Source of the DNA: DASRAU01 sp035638075
GTDB taxonomy: Bacteria; Acidobacteriota; Polarisedimenticolia; Gp22-AA2
Assembly (NCBI GenBank): GCA_035638075.1
Contig: DASRAU010000045.1
Location: forward strand, 6,609 to 70,608
Length of the DNA stretch: 64,000 nucleotides
Direction of reading: 5' to 3'
The notes beneath the pieces are model-generated. The model was given only the letters and a program-made list of their open reading frames with translations, had not been told where the DNA came from and did not search any database. The position numbers and the translations under genes were made by a program. Of the stretch, positions 49,018 to 60,408 are shown piece by piece. Position 1 is the first letter of the stretch. The number at the start of each line of letters is the position of its first letter.

Positions 49018-50063
49018 CTACAGCTCGAGCCGGGGGTCGGCGTTGAGATCCATCGCGGACCGCTGTCCGGCCAGGAACTGCCGGCGGCCGACCTCGGCGA
49101 TCATCGCCGCGTTGTCCACGGCGAGATCGCGCCGCACCGAGTACATGGCCAGGCCGCGGCCATCCGCCTCCTCGGCGACCCGGCGGCGCAGGAGCGAGTT
49201 GCAGGCGACGCCTCCCGACAGGCACACCGCCTTCGCCCCCGCCTGCTCCGCGGCGGTCATCAGCCGGTCGGTCAGGAAGGCCACGACCGAGGTCTGGAAC
49301 GAGGCGAGCAGGTCGCGCGTCTCCTGGGACGGCGCGTCCCCCTCCGGCGCGGGGTAGGGCCGCGTCAGCCCGCGCGCCTGCGCGTGGCGCAGCGCCGACG
49401 TCTTGAACCCGCTGAAGGAGAAATCCAGGCTCCCGTCGCTCATCTTCGGGGCCGGGAGGCGCACGGCCTTCGCGTTGCCGGTCGGCGCCAGGCGATCGAC
49501 CACCGGCCCGCCGGGATAGGGGAGCCCCAGCATCTTCGCCACCTTGTCGAAGGCCTCGCCGGCGGCGTCGTCGCGGGTGCGCGCGATGCGGCGCGGCGTG
49601 CCGTCCTCCTCCATCAGGTAGAGGCCGGTGTGCCCCCCGGACGCGACCAGGTTCATCGACGGCGACGGGATCTCCCCGTGCTCGAGCCAGATCGATCGCA
49701 GGTGCCCCTCGAGGTGGTTCACCGCGAGGAGCGGCAGGCCGCGGCCCCACGCGATCGCCTTGGCCGCCTGCAGCCCCACGAGCAGACAGCCGACGAGCCC
49801 CGGCCCGTAGGTCACCGCCACCGCGTCGAGATCGCCCAGCCCGACCTCCGCCTTGCGCAGCGCCTGGTCGATGACGAGATCGATCTGCTCGAGGTGGTGG
49901 CGCGACGCCAGCTCGGGAACCACGCCGCCGAGCGCCGCGTGGATCGGCGTCTGCGACGCGATGACGTTCGACAGGATCGTCCTGCCGCGCAAAACCGCCG
50001 CGGCGGTCTCGTCGCAGGAGCTCTCGATGCCGAGGACCAGCGGCTCGGAGGACGACGAAGCGT

Positions 50064-50067
<4 letters not shown>
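49018..50067 (-). CDS. tsaD: tRNA N6-adenosine threonylcarbamoyltransferase TsaD
   Basis: 349 residues from the ATG at 50067. It transfers threonylcarbamoyl to A37 of tRNAs reading ANN codons, with TsaB/E and TsaC made elsewhere. The ASKHA fold shows VLGIESSCDETAAAVLRG, the metal-binding VNHLEGHLRSIWLEHGE (H-x3-H), MNLVASGGHTGLYLMEEDGT and KAVCLSGGVACNSLLRRRVA, with a late VDNAAMIAEVG Asp. Its ATG overlaps the mtnA stop (ATGA at 50064-50067). The tRNA-Ile(CAU) at 23825 would be among its substrates. Confidence 0.96.
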
Positions 50068-51122
<1,055 letters not shown>

Positions 51123-51154
51123 TGGATGGCCCCGCCTCGTCGCGTGAACCCGGG

Positions 51155-51160
51155 ATGTTA
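51155..51160 (-). promoter_or_regulatory. Putative -10 box of the mtnA-tsaD-lepA-lepB operon
   Basis: On the minus strand, TAACAT (51160-51155) follows TTGCGG by 17 nt. Transcription from about 51148 gives a 25-nt leader before the GTG at 51122. The -35 is weak. Confidence 0.35.
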
Positions 51161-51188
51161 GCGTGAGTGGCCCCGGACCGCAATCCAA

Positions 51189-51575
51189 CGTGATGCGAAG
51201 AATGGGGGGAGATCCGCCCGAACCCCTTGATTCGTGGGTGGTTGGATGGCCGCCCCGCCGGTTCGAGCCGGCATCGGCCCCGAACCCGTCATCCAGCCGA
51301 CGGTTCGGCCCGATCCCTCCACAATCTCAGGCGCACCTCGAGGAATCCGGGGAGCGGTATCGGACGGGGGGCGGCGGCAGGCTTCGGACGGCATTCCGGC
51401 CCCCCTCGATCCCAAGAAACCGTTGACAGACAAGCGGTTTCAACGTATCACTCCTCGAAAAGCATGCTCTGGCTGATGGAAAGTTGATCGCACGGGCGTC
51501 GTCTGTCCGGATCGACCGGATCGATCGGGCGGAAGGCGCCTTTTGTCGTTGGTGGTCGCGAGGGAGCCCGGGGAC
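51189..51575 (+). promoter_or_regulatory. Intergenic region upstream of the second giant subtilase, with promoter
   Basis: The best element is TTGACA (51423-51428), a 17-nt spacer and TATCAC (51446-51451), giving a start near 51458 and a leader of about 118 nt. The first 12 nt (TTGACAGACAAG) also occur at 12011 upstream of the sulfur operon. GGGAGC stands about 9 nt before the ATG at 51576. Several short frames in 51160-51480 lack Shine-Dalgarno sequences and are not called. Confidence 0.5.
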
Positions 51576-54500
51576 ATGGAACGCTCACGCACGCACGGTA
51601 CCACTGCGCCTCAGGGCGACGCCGCAGGGGACGGTCGGGAGCCCGTCCTCGCCCGTCCCCGGGGGTTGAAGGAAGCGGCGCTCAGGATCGCCGCGGCCAC
51701 AGGGGTCGCGGCGCTGGTCCTGCTCAGTCTCACCCCGGTGCGCGCCGGACGTCCCGGAGGGGACGCGCCCGGCCGGCCGGTGGACCCGGCGGGCCGCGAC
51801 AACTCGGAAGCCTTCTTCCGGCGCTACCGCCTGCCGCACGCGGTCGATCGGATCCCCGGCCTGAGCCCGTTCGGCGACACCGCCGTCGGGTTCACCGGTC
51901 CGGCGGGCGCGCCGGGTCTCGTCGCGACCGCCGCGGGCTGGGTGGATCTCGCCCGGCCCGCCGCCATCGCGGCGCTCCCCCCGGGATTGCGTTTGAACCG
52001 GGAGGTCACGCTCCCTGGCGGACGCGGCGGCCTCGTCGAGGGTCTGAACCTCGTGCAGGTCCGCGCCTCCGCCTTCGCGCAGGGCGGGGCCGACCTGGAG
52101 CGTCTGCTCTCCGCCCACGGGCGCGTGCTGGCGCTGGCGCCGGAGCGGGCCTACGTCGTCGAGGTCGCCAACCGCGGCGCCGCCGAGGCGCTGGCGCGCG
52201 AGCCTTTCGTCGAGGCGGCGATCCCGTACCACCCCGCGTTCAAGATCGACCCCAACCTCGGCCGCACGCCCTTCATCGAGGCGAGGCGCGCGAAGACCCC
52301 GATCCTGCGGCTCCAGGTCCTGGCCTGGCAGGCGCTCGACACGACGGGTCGCCGGGCCCTGCGCGACGCGCTCGGCCGGCTGACCTCCCCCGGGGCGGTG
52401 ACGATCGAAGCGGACGACCGGCTGCTCTACGTCGAGGCGAAGGCGGACACGGTCGCGGCGATCGCCGCCCTGCCGGGGGTCGAGGCGGTGGCCGAGCAGC
52501 CCGAGATGATGCTGAGCAACGCCGAGGCGCCGAGCGTGGTCATGGTCGGCAGCGTCGAGGACACCCTCGGGGCCCGGCCGTACCAGGACATCGGCCTCGA
52601 CGGCGGCGGCATCGACACCAACGGCGACGGCGCCCGCGTGAACGACGGCAGCGACACCGTGCCGCCGCAGATCGTCGCCATCACCGACAACGGCATCAGT
52701 CTCGACACGCCGTCGTTCTCGCAGACCGCCACGCAGACGACCGATCTCGTCCATCCCATCGGGCCGAAGCACCGCAAGATCCAGGCGATCCAGCTGGTCG
52801 CCGACAGCGGCGACGACTGCGACGGCATCCTGTCGGGGTCGGGGTCGCACGGCAACGTGGTCGCGTCGGCGATCGCCGCCTGGCCCTCGGCGCTCGGGGT
52901 CTTCGCCACCAAGACGACCCTGCCGCGCAACCCGATCCTCACCGGCATCGCCCTGGACGGCGTCGCGCGCGGAGCGCGCATCATCATGCAGGACGCCGCG
53001 GCCGCCTCGCGCTGCACCATCGACGAGCTGATCGAGCAGGGCGGGAACGTCGGCCCCGGGAACCTGACGACGCGCCTGACCGCCGCGCGCGACGGCGGCA
53101 ACAACGTACACCTGCACGTCCTGCCGTTCGGCGTGCCGAACTTCGACAACATCCTCGACAACCCGCAGAACGGCACGTACACGATGGAAGCGAACCAGAT
53201 CGACACCTTCCTCGTGAACAACCGCGACTTCATGGTGTTCTCGCCGATCGGCAACCATGGCACGAACCCCAACAACCTGACGCAGCGACGCATCCCCGAT
53301 CTCTTCGACGGCACGTCGGCCGACAACGACCCCAACTTCCCGGCGGCGGCGCAGATCGCGCCCCCGGCGACCGCCAAGGACATCGTCAGCGTCGGCAGCC
53401 ACCGCACGGACATGCAGACCTTCGCCGGCGCGTTCAACGAGGAGGAGGTCTCCTCGCCCTGGGCATCGCGCGGCCCCGCGACCATGGCGTCCCTGCGCAT
53501 GGCGCCGATCGTCGTCTCCGTCGGCGAGGACTTCAGCGGCGTTTTCGGGGCGCCCGGGATCGGCGGCGTCGCCGCCTTCCGGAGCCGCGACAACGACAAC
53601 GTCGCGCCGATCGACGCGCAGCTCGACGAGCTGAACTTCGGCACCTCCTACGCCGCCGCCTATGCCGGCGGCGCCGCGGCGATCCTGCGCGACTACTTCG
53701 CCCAGGGCTTCTACCCGAGCGGCACCCGCCGCGCCGTGGACCGCCAGCCCGCGGTCTCGGGAGCGCTCGTCAAGGCGGCGCTGGTCGCCGGCGCCAACTT
53801 CCTCGAGGAGAACGGCACCGGCCAGTACCCGACCCTGAACGACCGCACCATCGCCCAGGGCCGCGCCGGCAACATGGGGAGCATCGCCGGGATTCCCGTC
53901 GGCGTCCTCGGCAACATGGAGCAGGGGTACGGCCGCGTGCAGCTCAGCAACGTCCTGCCGATCCCCAACTGGCCGACGGCGATCCCGATCGGCGCGCCGG
54001 ACACCATCGAGTACCCGGCCGCGGGCCTCCTGGTCTGGGACGACATCGCCACCGGCGAGCCGCCGATCAACAACACCACCACGCTCATCGAGCACACATT
54101 CACGGTGAGCGCCCCGGAGACGATCGCCCTCGCCGGGGGAGGGCGCGCCGTCACGCGCGGCTCGCTGCGCATCGCGCTGGCCTGGCCCGATCCGCCGAGC
54201 GCCACCCTCAGCGACGGGTCGCTCATCAACGACCTCGACCTCGAGGTCGAGTCGCCCGGGCCGGACGGCAACCTCGCGACCACCGCCGACAACCTCACTT
54301 ACGACGGCAACGTGTACGTCCTGGGGAGCGGGCCCCGCGCCGGGCAGTGGTCGGCGCCGCGCCTCGGCACCGACCTCGCCGACTTGCGCAACCCGGTCGA
54401 GGCGGTGCACATCCCCTCCGACCTCAACGGCGACGGCAATCCCGCCGACTCGCGCCTCTACACCGGCACCTGGCGCGTGCGCGTCAAGCGCGGCCTCGGC

Positions 54501-57500
54501 GGCGCGGTCCCTGGGAGCATCACCCGCCTCGACGGTCCGAACGAAGACGCCAACGCCAACTTCCGGCTGGATCCGGGGGAGGACCTCGACGCCGACGGCC
54601 TGCTCGACGCGGCCGGCCAGCCGTTCGGGCTGGTGGTCGCCGGCCCGGTCCTCGGGACGGGCACGCAGACGTGGGGCGGCCAGCCGCACAGCCTGCCGCA
54701 GAGCATCACCCACCTCGACAAGCCGACCTACGGCTGCGCCGACGACCTGGTGGTGGACATTTTCGATCCGGACGGCACGGTCGGCGGGCTCGGCACCGCC
54801 GTCACGCTGACGGTGCAGGACGCGCTCGGGAACGTCCTCGACACCGAGCAGGGGTTCGCCTTCACCGAGACCTCCGCCGGCAACCACGGCTTCGTCTCCG
54901 CCCGCGTGCCGGTGCGCAACGTCGCGCCGGTGCCGGTGCCCAACAACGGGCTCCTCGAAACCGACACCGGGCAGTTCATCGTGGCCGACTACGCCGACAC
55001 CCCGGTGCCGGGGCAGGCGCGCGCCACCGTGTCGTGCAACCCGAACCTGTTCGCCGGCGTCCTGCAGATCCGCGACGGCGCGGACGGCGCGGCCCTGTTC
55101 ACCGGCGGCTGCGACCGCGATCAGTTCCCCGACGCGGGGGAGAACCTGACCTACACGATCGCGCTGCTCAACGCCAACCGCGGCGACGACTACACCGAGG
55201 TGGTCGCGACCCTGGCGCCGTCGGGGCCGGGCGCGGCGGCCATCCAGGTCCTCGACTCCCCGAAGACCATCGGCCGGCTGCCGGGCGGGCAGGCCGCCGG
55301 CATCACCTTCTCCCTGCGGGTGAACGCCACGACCCTCAACGCCCTGCCGGTCGCCAACCGCGTCGCCACGCTCACGCTGACGCTGGACTCGTCGGCGCGC
55401 AGCAAGATCATCGGCCGGCAGTCGTTCGCCTTCACCTATGCCCTGAACTCCGACAAGGAGGTCTTCCACTACTCCACCGATTACCCCGCGGGCGGCCGGG
55501 AGATCCGCGACCTCAACCGCAACCTCCAGATCGACCGCCCCGACCAGATCGATCCGTTCACCGGGATCCAGGTGCCGGACGAGGACCTCGTCTTCTCCAC
55601 CCTGTGGCTCAGCGACGGCGGGCTCGTGCGCAACACCCTCGGCGAGGACCTGAACAACAACGGCGTGCGGGACACCGGCGAATCCGACGTCATCCCCAAC
55701 AACGCGCTCGACAAGGGGATCCTGGCGGGCGCCGGGGGCCCCCAGCCGGGGGTGGACAAGGTGCCGTTCGCCTTCGACTCCAACAACGGCGGCTTCAACG
55801 CCTTCCGCCACCCGAGCAGCGAGGTGGGCACCACCGGCGTGCTGGTGACCTGGGAGTACCACGGCTCGGGGCTCTGCGGCTTCCAGACGGCCATCCCGGA
55901 CGGCGACGCGAACCCGCTCTTCCAGAACAACGGGGCGGGGATCTGGCACACGGGGGACGGCGACACCTTCACCCCGGACGAGTTCTCCACCGGCTGCGAC
56001 AACTACTACATGCCGTCGCAACCGGGGACCCCGCTGCAGGCGGAGTTCCTGTTCGACATGCTCGAGTCGCCGATCGTCGCCAAGGTGCACCAGACGGTGG
56101 ACGTGCGCGGCTTCCCGTACACCGTCGAGTTCCAGCGGCTGGCGATGAACTTCAACCACCAGACGTATGACGCCTACGCCGGCGGCCAGATCAACCTCGA
56201 CTCCGACGTGGACAGCGACGACCGGAACTGCCTGCTCTGCCAGGTCTTCTACCCGCGCTTCGGCGGCGCCTACTACGGCGTGGCCCGCTTCAACACCTAC
56301 GAGAACGGCGTCGATCCGGCGGGGGTGGGCGAGGTCAAGCAGCGCACCTTCGGCCCGAAGGTCGATCCGGACAACTCGATCAACGCGTCCGGGTTCGTCT
56401 CCGGCGACGAGACGGGCTTCTCGGGATTCACCTCCAGCGGCAACCTGAACTCCTCGAGCCCGATCCCGACCGCGCCCCCGGACCTGCTGCCGTATCCGAT
56501 CCCCGGCGGGCCGCTGCCGCTCGCCTCCGACGGCACCCCGGCCCTCAACAACGTGCAAGGGCCGACGCGCAACTTCGAGCTGTCGCTGGTCAACTACCAG
56601 GACTCCTACGTCTTCTTCCCGACCGGTCCGGGCGCCTTCGAGCCGGGCGGCTACTTCAACCCGGGACCGACCGGCAACCGCTGGATGTTCGGCATCGGGT
56701 TCTTCGTCATCGAGAGCGCCGGCGGCAACAGCGACTACGGGCTGGCGATCGACGACCCGGTGCTCGAGTGGGACGAGTCGCATCCGCTCGACGAGAGCCA
56801 GTTCGTCCCCGCGCACACGCCGGCCTGCCAGCGCTTCGGCCAGCCGGGGCAGCCGGCGGGGCAGCAGTGCGCCACCGTCGTCGTCGACCGGACCAGCCTG
56901 TACGAGTGCGACGAGTCGCTCGACGTGACCGTGGACGATCCGAAGAAGACGGGACAGGGCTCGGTCACCGTCCAGGCGTCCTCCGACAGCGACGGCACGC
57001 CGTTCTTCGCCCACAACGGCAACGGCATCCTGCCGGTGAAGACCTTCACCCTGCCGGAGGTCTCGCCGGGGATCTTCCGCGGCGCCATCACCGTCACCTC
57101 GCAGTTCAACAACCCGGCGACGGTGTTCGTCACGCCCGCCAGGGATCAGACCATCAGCGTCTACTACAACGACCCGCTGTGCGACGCCGACGGCGACGGG
57201 ACCGTGGCGGAGTCGGCCTTCGACAACATCGACGGCGACAACATCGCGGCGGCGACCGACAAGTGCCCGGCGGTCTACGACCCCGCCCAGGCGGACGCCG
57301 ACGGCGACGGCCGCGGCGACCTGTGCGACAACTGCCCGTCCCTCGCGAACGCCAGCCAGGCGGACGCCGACGCCGACGGCATCGGCGACACCTGCGACTT
57401 CGACGACGTGGACTTCGACGGCGTCCCCAACGAGGTGGACAACTGCCCGGACGTCTACAACCCGTCGCAGGCCATCGGGGCCCTGCCGGGGCGCGGCACC

Positions 57501-60368
57501 GCCTGCGACCAGACCTCCGACCGGGACGGCGACGGCATCGCCGACCGCAACGACAACTGCGTGCGCACGCCGAACGCCAACCAGCTGAACCTCGACACCG
57601 ACCTGCTCGGCAACGCCTGCGACGGCGACTGCACCGGCGCCGTGACCGCGACCGCCGCCACCGGGTCGTGCCAGCGCACGAGCGCGACCATCTGCACCAC
57701 CAACGCCAACTGCCCGACCACCGGGACCTGCAGCATCACCTCGTCGACCATCTGCACGAACAACGGCCAGTGCCCGGGCGGCGAGACCTGCACCGGCATC
57801 GTGCAGGAGACCTGCATGCGGACGACGGTGACCAACGGCGGCACCTGCTCGACCGTCCTCGACGACTACGACAACGACCGGGTGCCCGACAGCCTCGACA
57901 ACTGCCCGACGATCTACAACGCGGCCGTCATCGCCAACACCAACCAGCAGGCCGACGCCGACCGCGACGGCCTGGGAGACGCCTGCGACCCCGCCGGCAG
58001 CAACGACGACGACGGCGACGGCGCTCCCGACGACCTGGCCCGCTACAACCTCAGCGTCGCCTGCCGCGCGCTGCCGCTGGCGAAGCTGGTGGTGCGCCAG
58101 GTGCGCGCGGGCGACGTGGACGGCGACCACGACGTCTGGATCGACGCCGGCGAGAAGGGACGCATCTACATCGAGATCCTCAACGCCGGCACGACCGACC
58201 TGACGAACGTCACCTTCAACCTGAACAGCGCCGACCCGGACGTCGCCTGCATCACCCTGCCGTCCATCCGGCGCAGCGTCTTCCCCGCCGGCCAGTCGCT
58301 CGTTCTCGGGTCCATCGGCGCCGACAAGATCGCGGGCACCGGCGACGACACCGGGGACTACTTCGAGGTCGTGGCGAAGAGCACGCTCGCGAGCACCACC
58401 GGCTCGAACCCGGCGCGGCTGGACTTCCTGCTGACGCTCACCTCGTCCGAGACCCTCGGCACCATGGCGGCGATCCCCATCACCCTGCTCGCCGATCTCG
58501 ACCTGCCGTCGGGTATGACGCAGGTCAAGGTGCTCGGGCCGGACGGCCTGCCGAACACCGCCGACGACGGCCGGATCGTCGAGAACTTCGAGACCGAGCG
58601 GGACGGCCAGGCGGGCATCCGCATCGACACCAAGCCGATCGGCACGCCCAGCGCCAAGAACGACACCATCGGCGTCGTCGTCGGCACCGGCACGCTCGGG
58701 TCTTCGCAGCTCCTCAAGGGCGTCGCCTGCGGCGGCTTCAACGTGCCGCCGCTCGACCCCGGCTGCAAGATCGACCCCGACAACGACATGGACTGGCACA
58801 TCCACTGCCCGGCGGGGACCTGCCAGGCCAATGCCAGCCAGACCACGCCGGCCAACGGGGCGCTGGCGCACAGCGGGCCGAACTCGCTGCACTGGGGCGT
58901 CCACACCAACGCGGCGAGCCGCACCGGCGACACGACCCACTTCCGGCAGCTCGCGGCGTTCATGACCAACCCGATCAACCTCGCGGTCTTCCCGGATCCC
59001 GGAGATCTTCAGGTCTCCTTCTTCCACATCGCCGACATGGTGACCATCAGCGACCTGAACCGCTTCGGGCGGCGCGCGGCGAGCCACGGTCCGCCGACCG
59101 GGGGCGCGCGCTCGGTCAACGACGAAGAGGCGTTCGACTACGGCGACGTGCAGATCCAGATCGACACGGATCCGTCCACCTCGGTGGATACGTGGGGCTT
59201 CTGGGACAAGCTGGTCCCGTACGAGAACGTCTACGACCACGTCCCGCAGATCTGGAGCCGCTTCGGCACGGCCATCACTTACTGCAACCTGACGCCGGGC
59301 GACACCGGCGCCGGCGCCCCCGCGCCGAACGGGGCGCGCGAGACCATGTGCTGGCCGCAGGGCGTCTGGGCGTCGTGCGGCTGGCCGTACGACCAGACCA
59401 CGACCCTCGGCTGCGCCGGTCCGGGTTCCGCGGGCGCCACCGGCAACGGCAACTGGATCCAGACGAAGTTCGACCTCGCGGCCTACCAGGGGCAGCGGGT
59501 GCGCATCCGCTGGATCGGGCAGGCGTGGGAGTTCAACAACGCCGCCTCCTCGTACCAGGAGCTCGGCGGCACGTGGGCCGACCTCGACACCGACGACGGC
59601 TGGTGGCTCGACGACATCATCATCACCGGCGCCATCACCCAGCAGATCACGCCGAATCCGGACGTCAAGGCGCCGCTCGCCGGCTCCTGCCCCGTCGCGT
59701 GCAATCCGGCGGTCGGGGACGGCGGGACGACGCCGCTGCTGGCGCTGCACGACACCGACGGCGACGGGATCGTCGAGCGCGGCGAGCGGGTCGTCCTCGA
59801 CGCCAGCGCCTCGACACTGCCCGGCGGCTGCTCCAACGGGGTGGCGCAGTTCCGCTTCGAGCGCGACGGCGCCGTGGTGCAGGACTGGTCCACCAACAGC
59901 CTCTACCTCGACGGGCCCCTGAAGGACGCGAGCTACAAGGTGAAGGTCCGCTGCAGCGCCAACGTCGCCTGCGCCAGCGTCACCGGGGCGACGACGAACG
60001 CGCCGGTGTACACCGGGGACGGCAACGACATCTTCCTGACGATGACGCACGTCACCCCGACGAACGCCGCGATCAACTGGGCGGCGCGGCCGCAGCTCAC
60101 CTCGGTGGACGGCTACGACGTCTTCCGCGGCACCTTCGACGTCTACAACGGCGACCCGAACTTCACGACGCTGCAGTGCCTGACCTCGAACGTGCCGCAG
60201 GCCACGGTCGGCACGAACATCAGCGTCCAGGACGCGGCGGTCCCGCCGAACCCGAGGCAGGTCTACTACTACCTCGTGGGACACAGCGCCAAGGCCGTCG
60301 GAGCGCTCGATGCGCTGGGACGCAAATCGACCGGGGTGATTCGCATCTCGCCGGTGCCCTGCCCGTAG
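51576..60368 (+). CDS. Giant secreted subtilisin-like serine protease with thrombospondin type-3 repeats (paralogue 2)
   Basis: 2930 residues from the ATG at 51576 (a TTG at 51543 is in frame but has no better support). A long basic N-region precedes the signal core LRIAAATGVAALVLLSLTPV. The triad is intact: D371 (QIVAITDNGIS), H425 (SGSGSHGNVVA) and S691 (NFGTSYAAAYA). It matches paralogue 1 from end to end, including shared stretches such as DLNRNLQIDRPDQIDPFTGI and the pre-triad propeptide. Thrombospondin type-3 repeats span about residues 1870-2145 (DADGDGRGDLCDNCPSLANA, DADADGIGDTCDFDDVDFDG) with a Cys-rich insert (CQRTSATICTTNANCPTTGT). The end is a jelly-roll region and an Fn3-like module (GYDVFRGTFDVYNGD ... 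YYYLVGHSAKAVG ... PVPCP). The substrate is unknown. No terminator as strong as that of paralogue 1 follows. Confidence 0.88.
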   Translation: MERSRTHGTTAPQGDAAGDGREPVLARPRGLKEAALRIAAATGVAALVLLSLTPVRAGRPGGDAPGRPVDPAGRDNSEAFFRRYRLPHAVDRIPGLSPFGDTAVGFTGPAGAPGLVATAAGWVDLARPAAIAALPPGLRLNREVTLPGGRGGLVEGLNLVQVRASAFAQGGADLERLLSAHGRVLALAPERAYVVEVANRGAAEALAREPFVEAAIPYHPAFKIDPNLGRTPFIEARRAKTPILRLQVLAWQALDTTGRRALRDALGRLTSPGAVTIEADDRLLYVEAKADTVAAIAALPGVEAVAEQPEMMLSNAEAPSVVMVGSVEDTLGARPYQDIGLDGGGIDTNGDGARVNDGSDTVPPQIVAITDNGISLDTPSFSQTATQTTDLVHPIGPKHRKIQAIQLVADSGDDCDGILSGSGSHGNVVASAIAAWPSALGVFATKTTLPRNPILTGIALDGVARGARIIMQDAAAASRCTIDELIEQGGNVGPGNLTTRLTAARDGGNNVHLHVLPFGVPNFDNILDNPQNGTYTMEANQIDTFLVNNRDFMVFSPIGNHGTNPNNLTQRRIPDLFDGTSADNDPNFPAAAQIAPPATAKDIVSVGSHRTDMQTFAGAFNEEEVSSPWASRGPATMASLRMAPIVVSVGEDFSGVFGAPGIGGVAAFRSRDNDNVAPIDAQLDELNFGTSYAAAYAGGAAAILRDYFAQGFYPSGTRRAVDRQPAVSGALVKAALVAGANFLEENGTGQYPTLNDRTIAQGRAGNMGSIAGIPVGVLGNMEQGYGRVQLSNVLPIPNWPTAIPIGAPDTIEYPAAGLLVWDDIATGEPPINNTTTLIEHTFTVSAPETIALAGGGRAVTRGSLRIALAWPDPPSATLSDGSLINDLDLEVESPGPDGNLATTADNLTYDGNVYVLGSGPRAGQWSAPRLGTDLADLRNPVEAVHIPSDLNGDGNPADSRLYTGTWRVRVKRGLGGAVPGSITRLDGPNEDANANFRLDPGEDLDADGLLDAAGQPFGLVVAGPVLGTGTQTWGGQPHSLPQSITHLDKPTYGCADDLVVDIFDPDGTVGGLGTAVTLTVQDALGNVLDTEQGFAFTETSAGNHGFVSARVPVRNVAPVPVPNNGLLETDTGQFIVADYADTPVPGQARATVSCNPNLFAGVLQIRDGADGAALFTGGCDRDQFPDAGENLTYTIALLNANRGDDYTEVVATLAPSGPGAAAIQVLDSPKTIGRLPGGQAAGITFSLRVNATTLNALPVANRVATLTLTLDSSARSKIIGRQSFAFTYALNSDKEVFHYSTDYPAGGREIRDLNRNLQIDRPDQIDPFTGIQVPDEDLVFSTLWLSDGGLVRNTLGEDLNNNGVRDTGESDVIPNNALDKGILAGAGGPQPGVDKVPFAFDSNNGGFNAFRHPSSEVGTTGVLVTWEYHGSGLCGFQTAIPDGDANPLFQNNGAGIWHTGDGDTFTPDEFSTGCDNYYMPSQPGTPLQAEFLFDMLESPIVAKVHQTVDVRGFPYTVEFQRLAMNFNHQTYDAYAGGQINLDSDVDSDDRNCLLCQVFYPRFGGAYYGVARFNTYENGVDPAGVGEVKQRTFGPKVDPDNSINASGFVSGDETGFSGFTSSGNLNSSSPIPTAPPDLLPYPIPGGPLPLASDGTPALNNVQGPTRNFELSLVNYQDSYVFFPTGPGAFEPGGYFNPGPTGNRWMFGIGFFVIESAGGNSDYGLAIDDPVLEWDESHPLDESQFVPAHTPACQRFGQPGQPAGQQCATVVVDRTSLYECDESLDVTVDDPKKTGQGSVTVQASSDSDGTPFFAHNGNGILPVKTFTLPEVSPGIFRGAITVTSQFNNPATVFVTPARDQTISVYYNDPLCDADGDGTVAESAFDNIDGDNIAAATDKCPAVYDPAQADADGDGRGDLCDNCPSLANASQADADADGIGDTCDFDDVDFDGVPNEVDNCPDVYNPSQAIGALPGRGTACDQTSDRDGDGIADRNDNCVRTPNANQLNLDTDLLGNACDGDCTGAVTATAATGSCQRTSATICTTNANCPTTGTCSITSSTICTNNGQCPGGETCTGIVQETCMRTTVTNGGTCSTVLDDYDNDRVPDSLDNCPTIYNAAVIANTNQQADADRDGLGDACDPAGSNDDDGDGAPDDLARYNLSVACRALPLAKLVVRQVRAGDVDGDHDVWIDAGEKGRIYIEILNAGTTDLTNVTFNLNSADPDVACITLPSIRRSVFPAGQSLVLGSIGADKIAGTGDDTGDYFEVVAKSTLASTTGSNPARLDFLLTLTSSETLGTMAAIPITLLADLDLPSGMTQVKVLGPDGLPNTADDGRIVENFETERDGQAGIRIDTKPIGTPSAKNDTIGVVVGTGTLGSSQLLKGVACGGFNVPPLDPGCKIDPDNDMDWHIHCPAGTCQANASQTTPANGALAHSGPNSLHWGVHTNAASRTGDTTHFRQLAAFMTNPINLAVFPDPGDLQVSFFHIADMVTISDLNRFGRRAASHGPPTGGARSVNDEEAFDYGDVQIQIDTDPSTSVDTWGFWDKLVPYENVYDHVPQIWSRFGTAITYCNLTPGDTGAGAPAPNGARETMCWPQGVWASCGWPYDQTTTLGCAGPGSAGATGNGNWIQTKFDLAAYQGQRVRIRWIGQAWEFNNAASSYQELGGTWADLDTDDGWWLDDIIITGAITQQITPNPDVKAPLAGSCPVACNPAVGDGGTTPLLALHDTDGDGIVERGERVVLDASASTLPGGCSNGVAQFRFERDGAVVQDWSTNSLYLDGPLKDASYKVKVRCSANVACASVTGATTNAPVYTGDGNDIFLTMTHVTPTNAAINWAARPQLTSVDGYDVFRGTFDVYNGDPNFTTLQCLTSNVPQATVGTNISVQDAAVPPNPRQVYYYLVGHSAKAVGALDALGRKSTGVIRISPVPCP

Positions 60369-60408
60369 CTCGCTTCATCCCGTTTCGGGCTTGTGGTACG
60401 TTTCCGGG

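Noticed and set aside
51123..51188. ATG at 51188 as the mtnA start
   Set aside because: The extra 22 residues have no family match and a -10-like TAACAT lies within them; the GTG at 51122 gives the conserved start.
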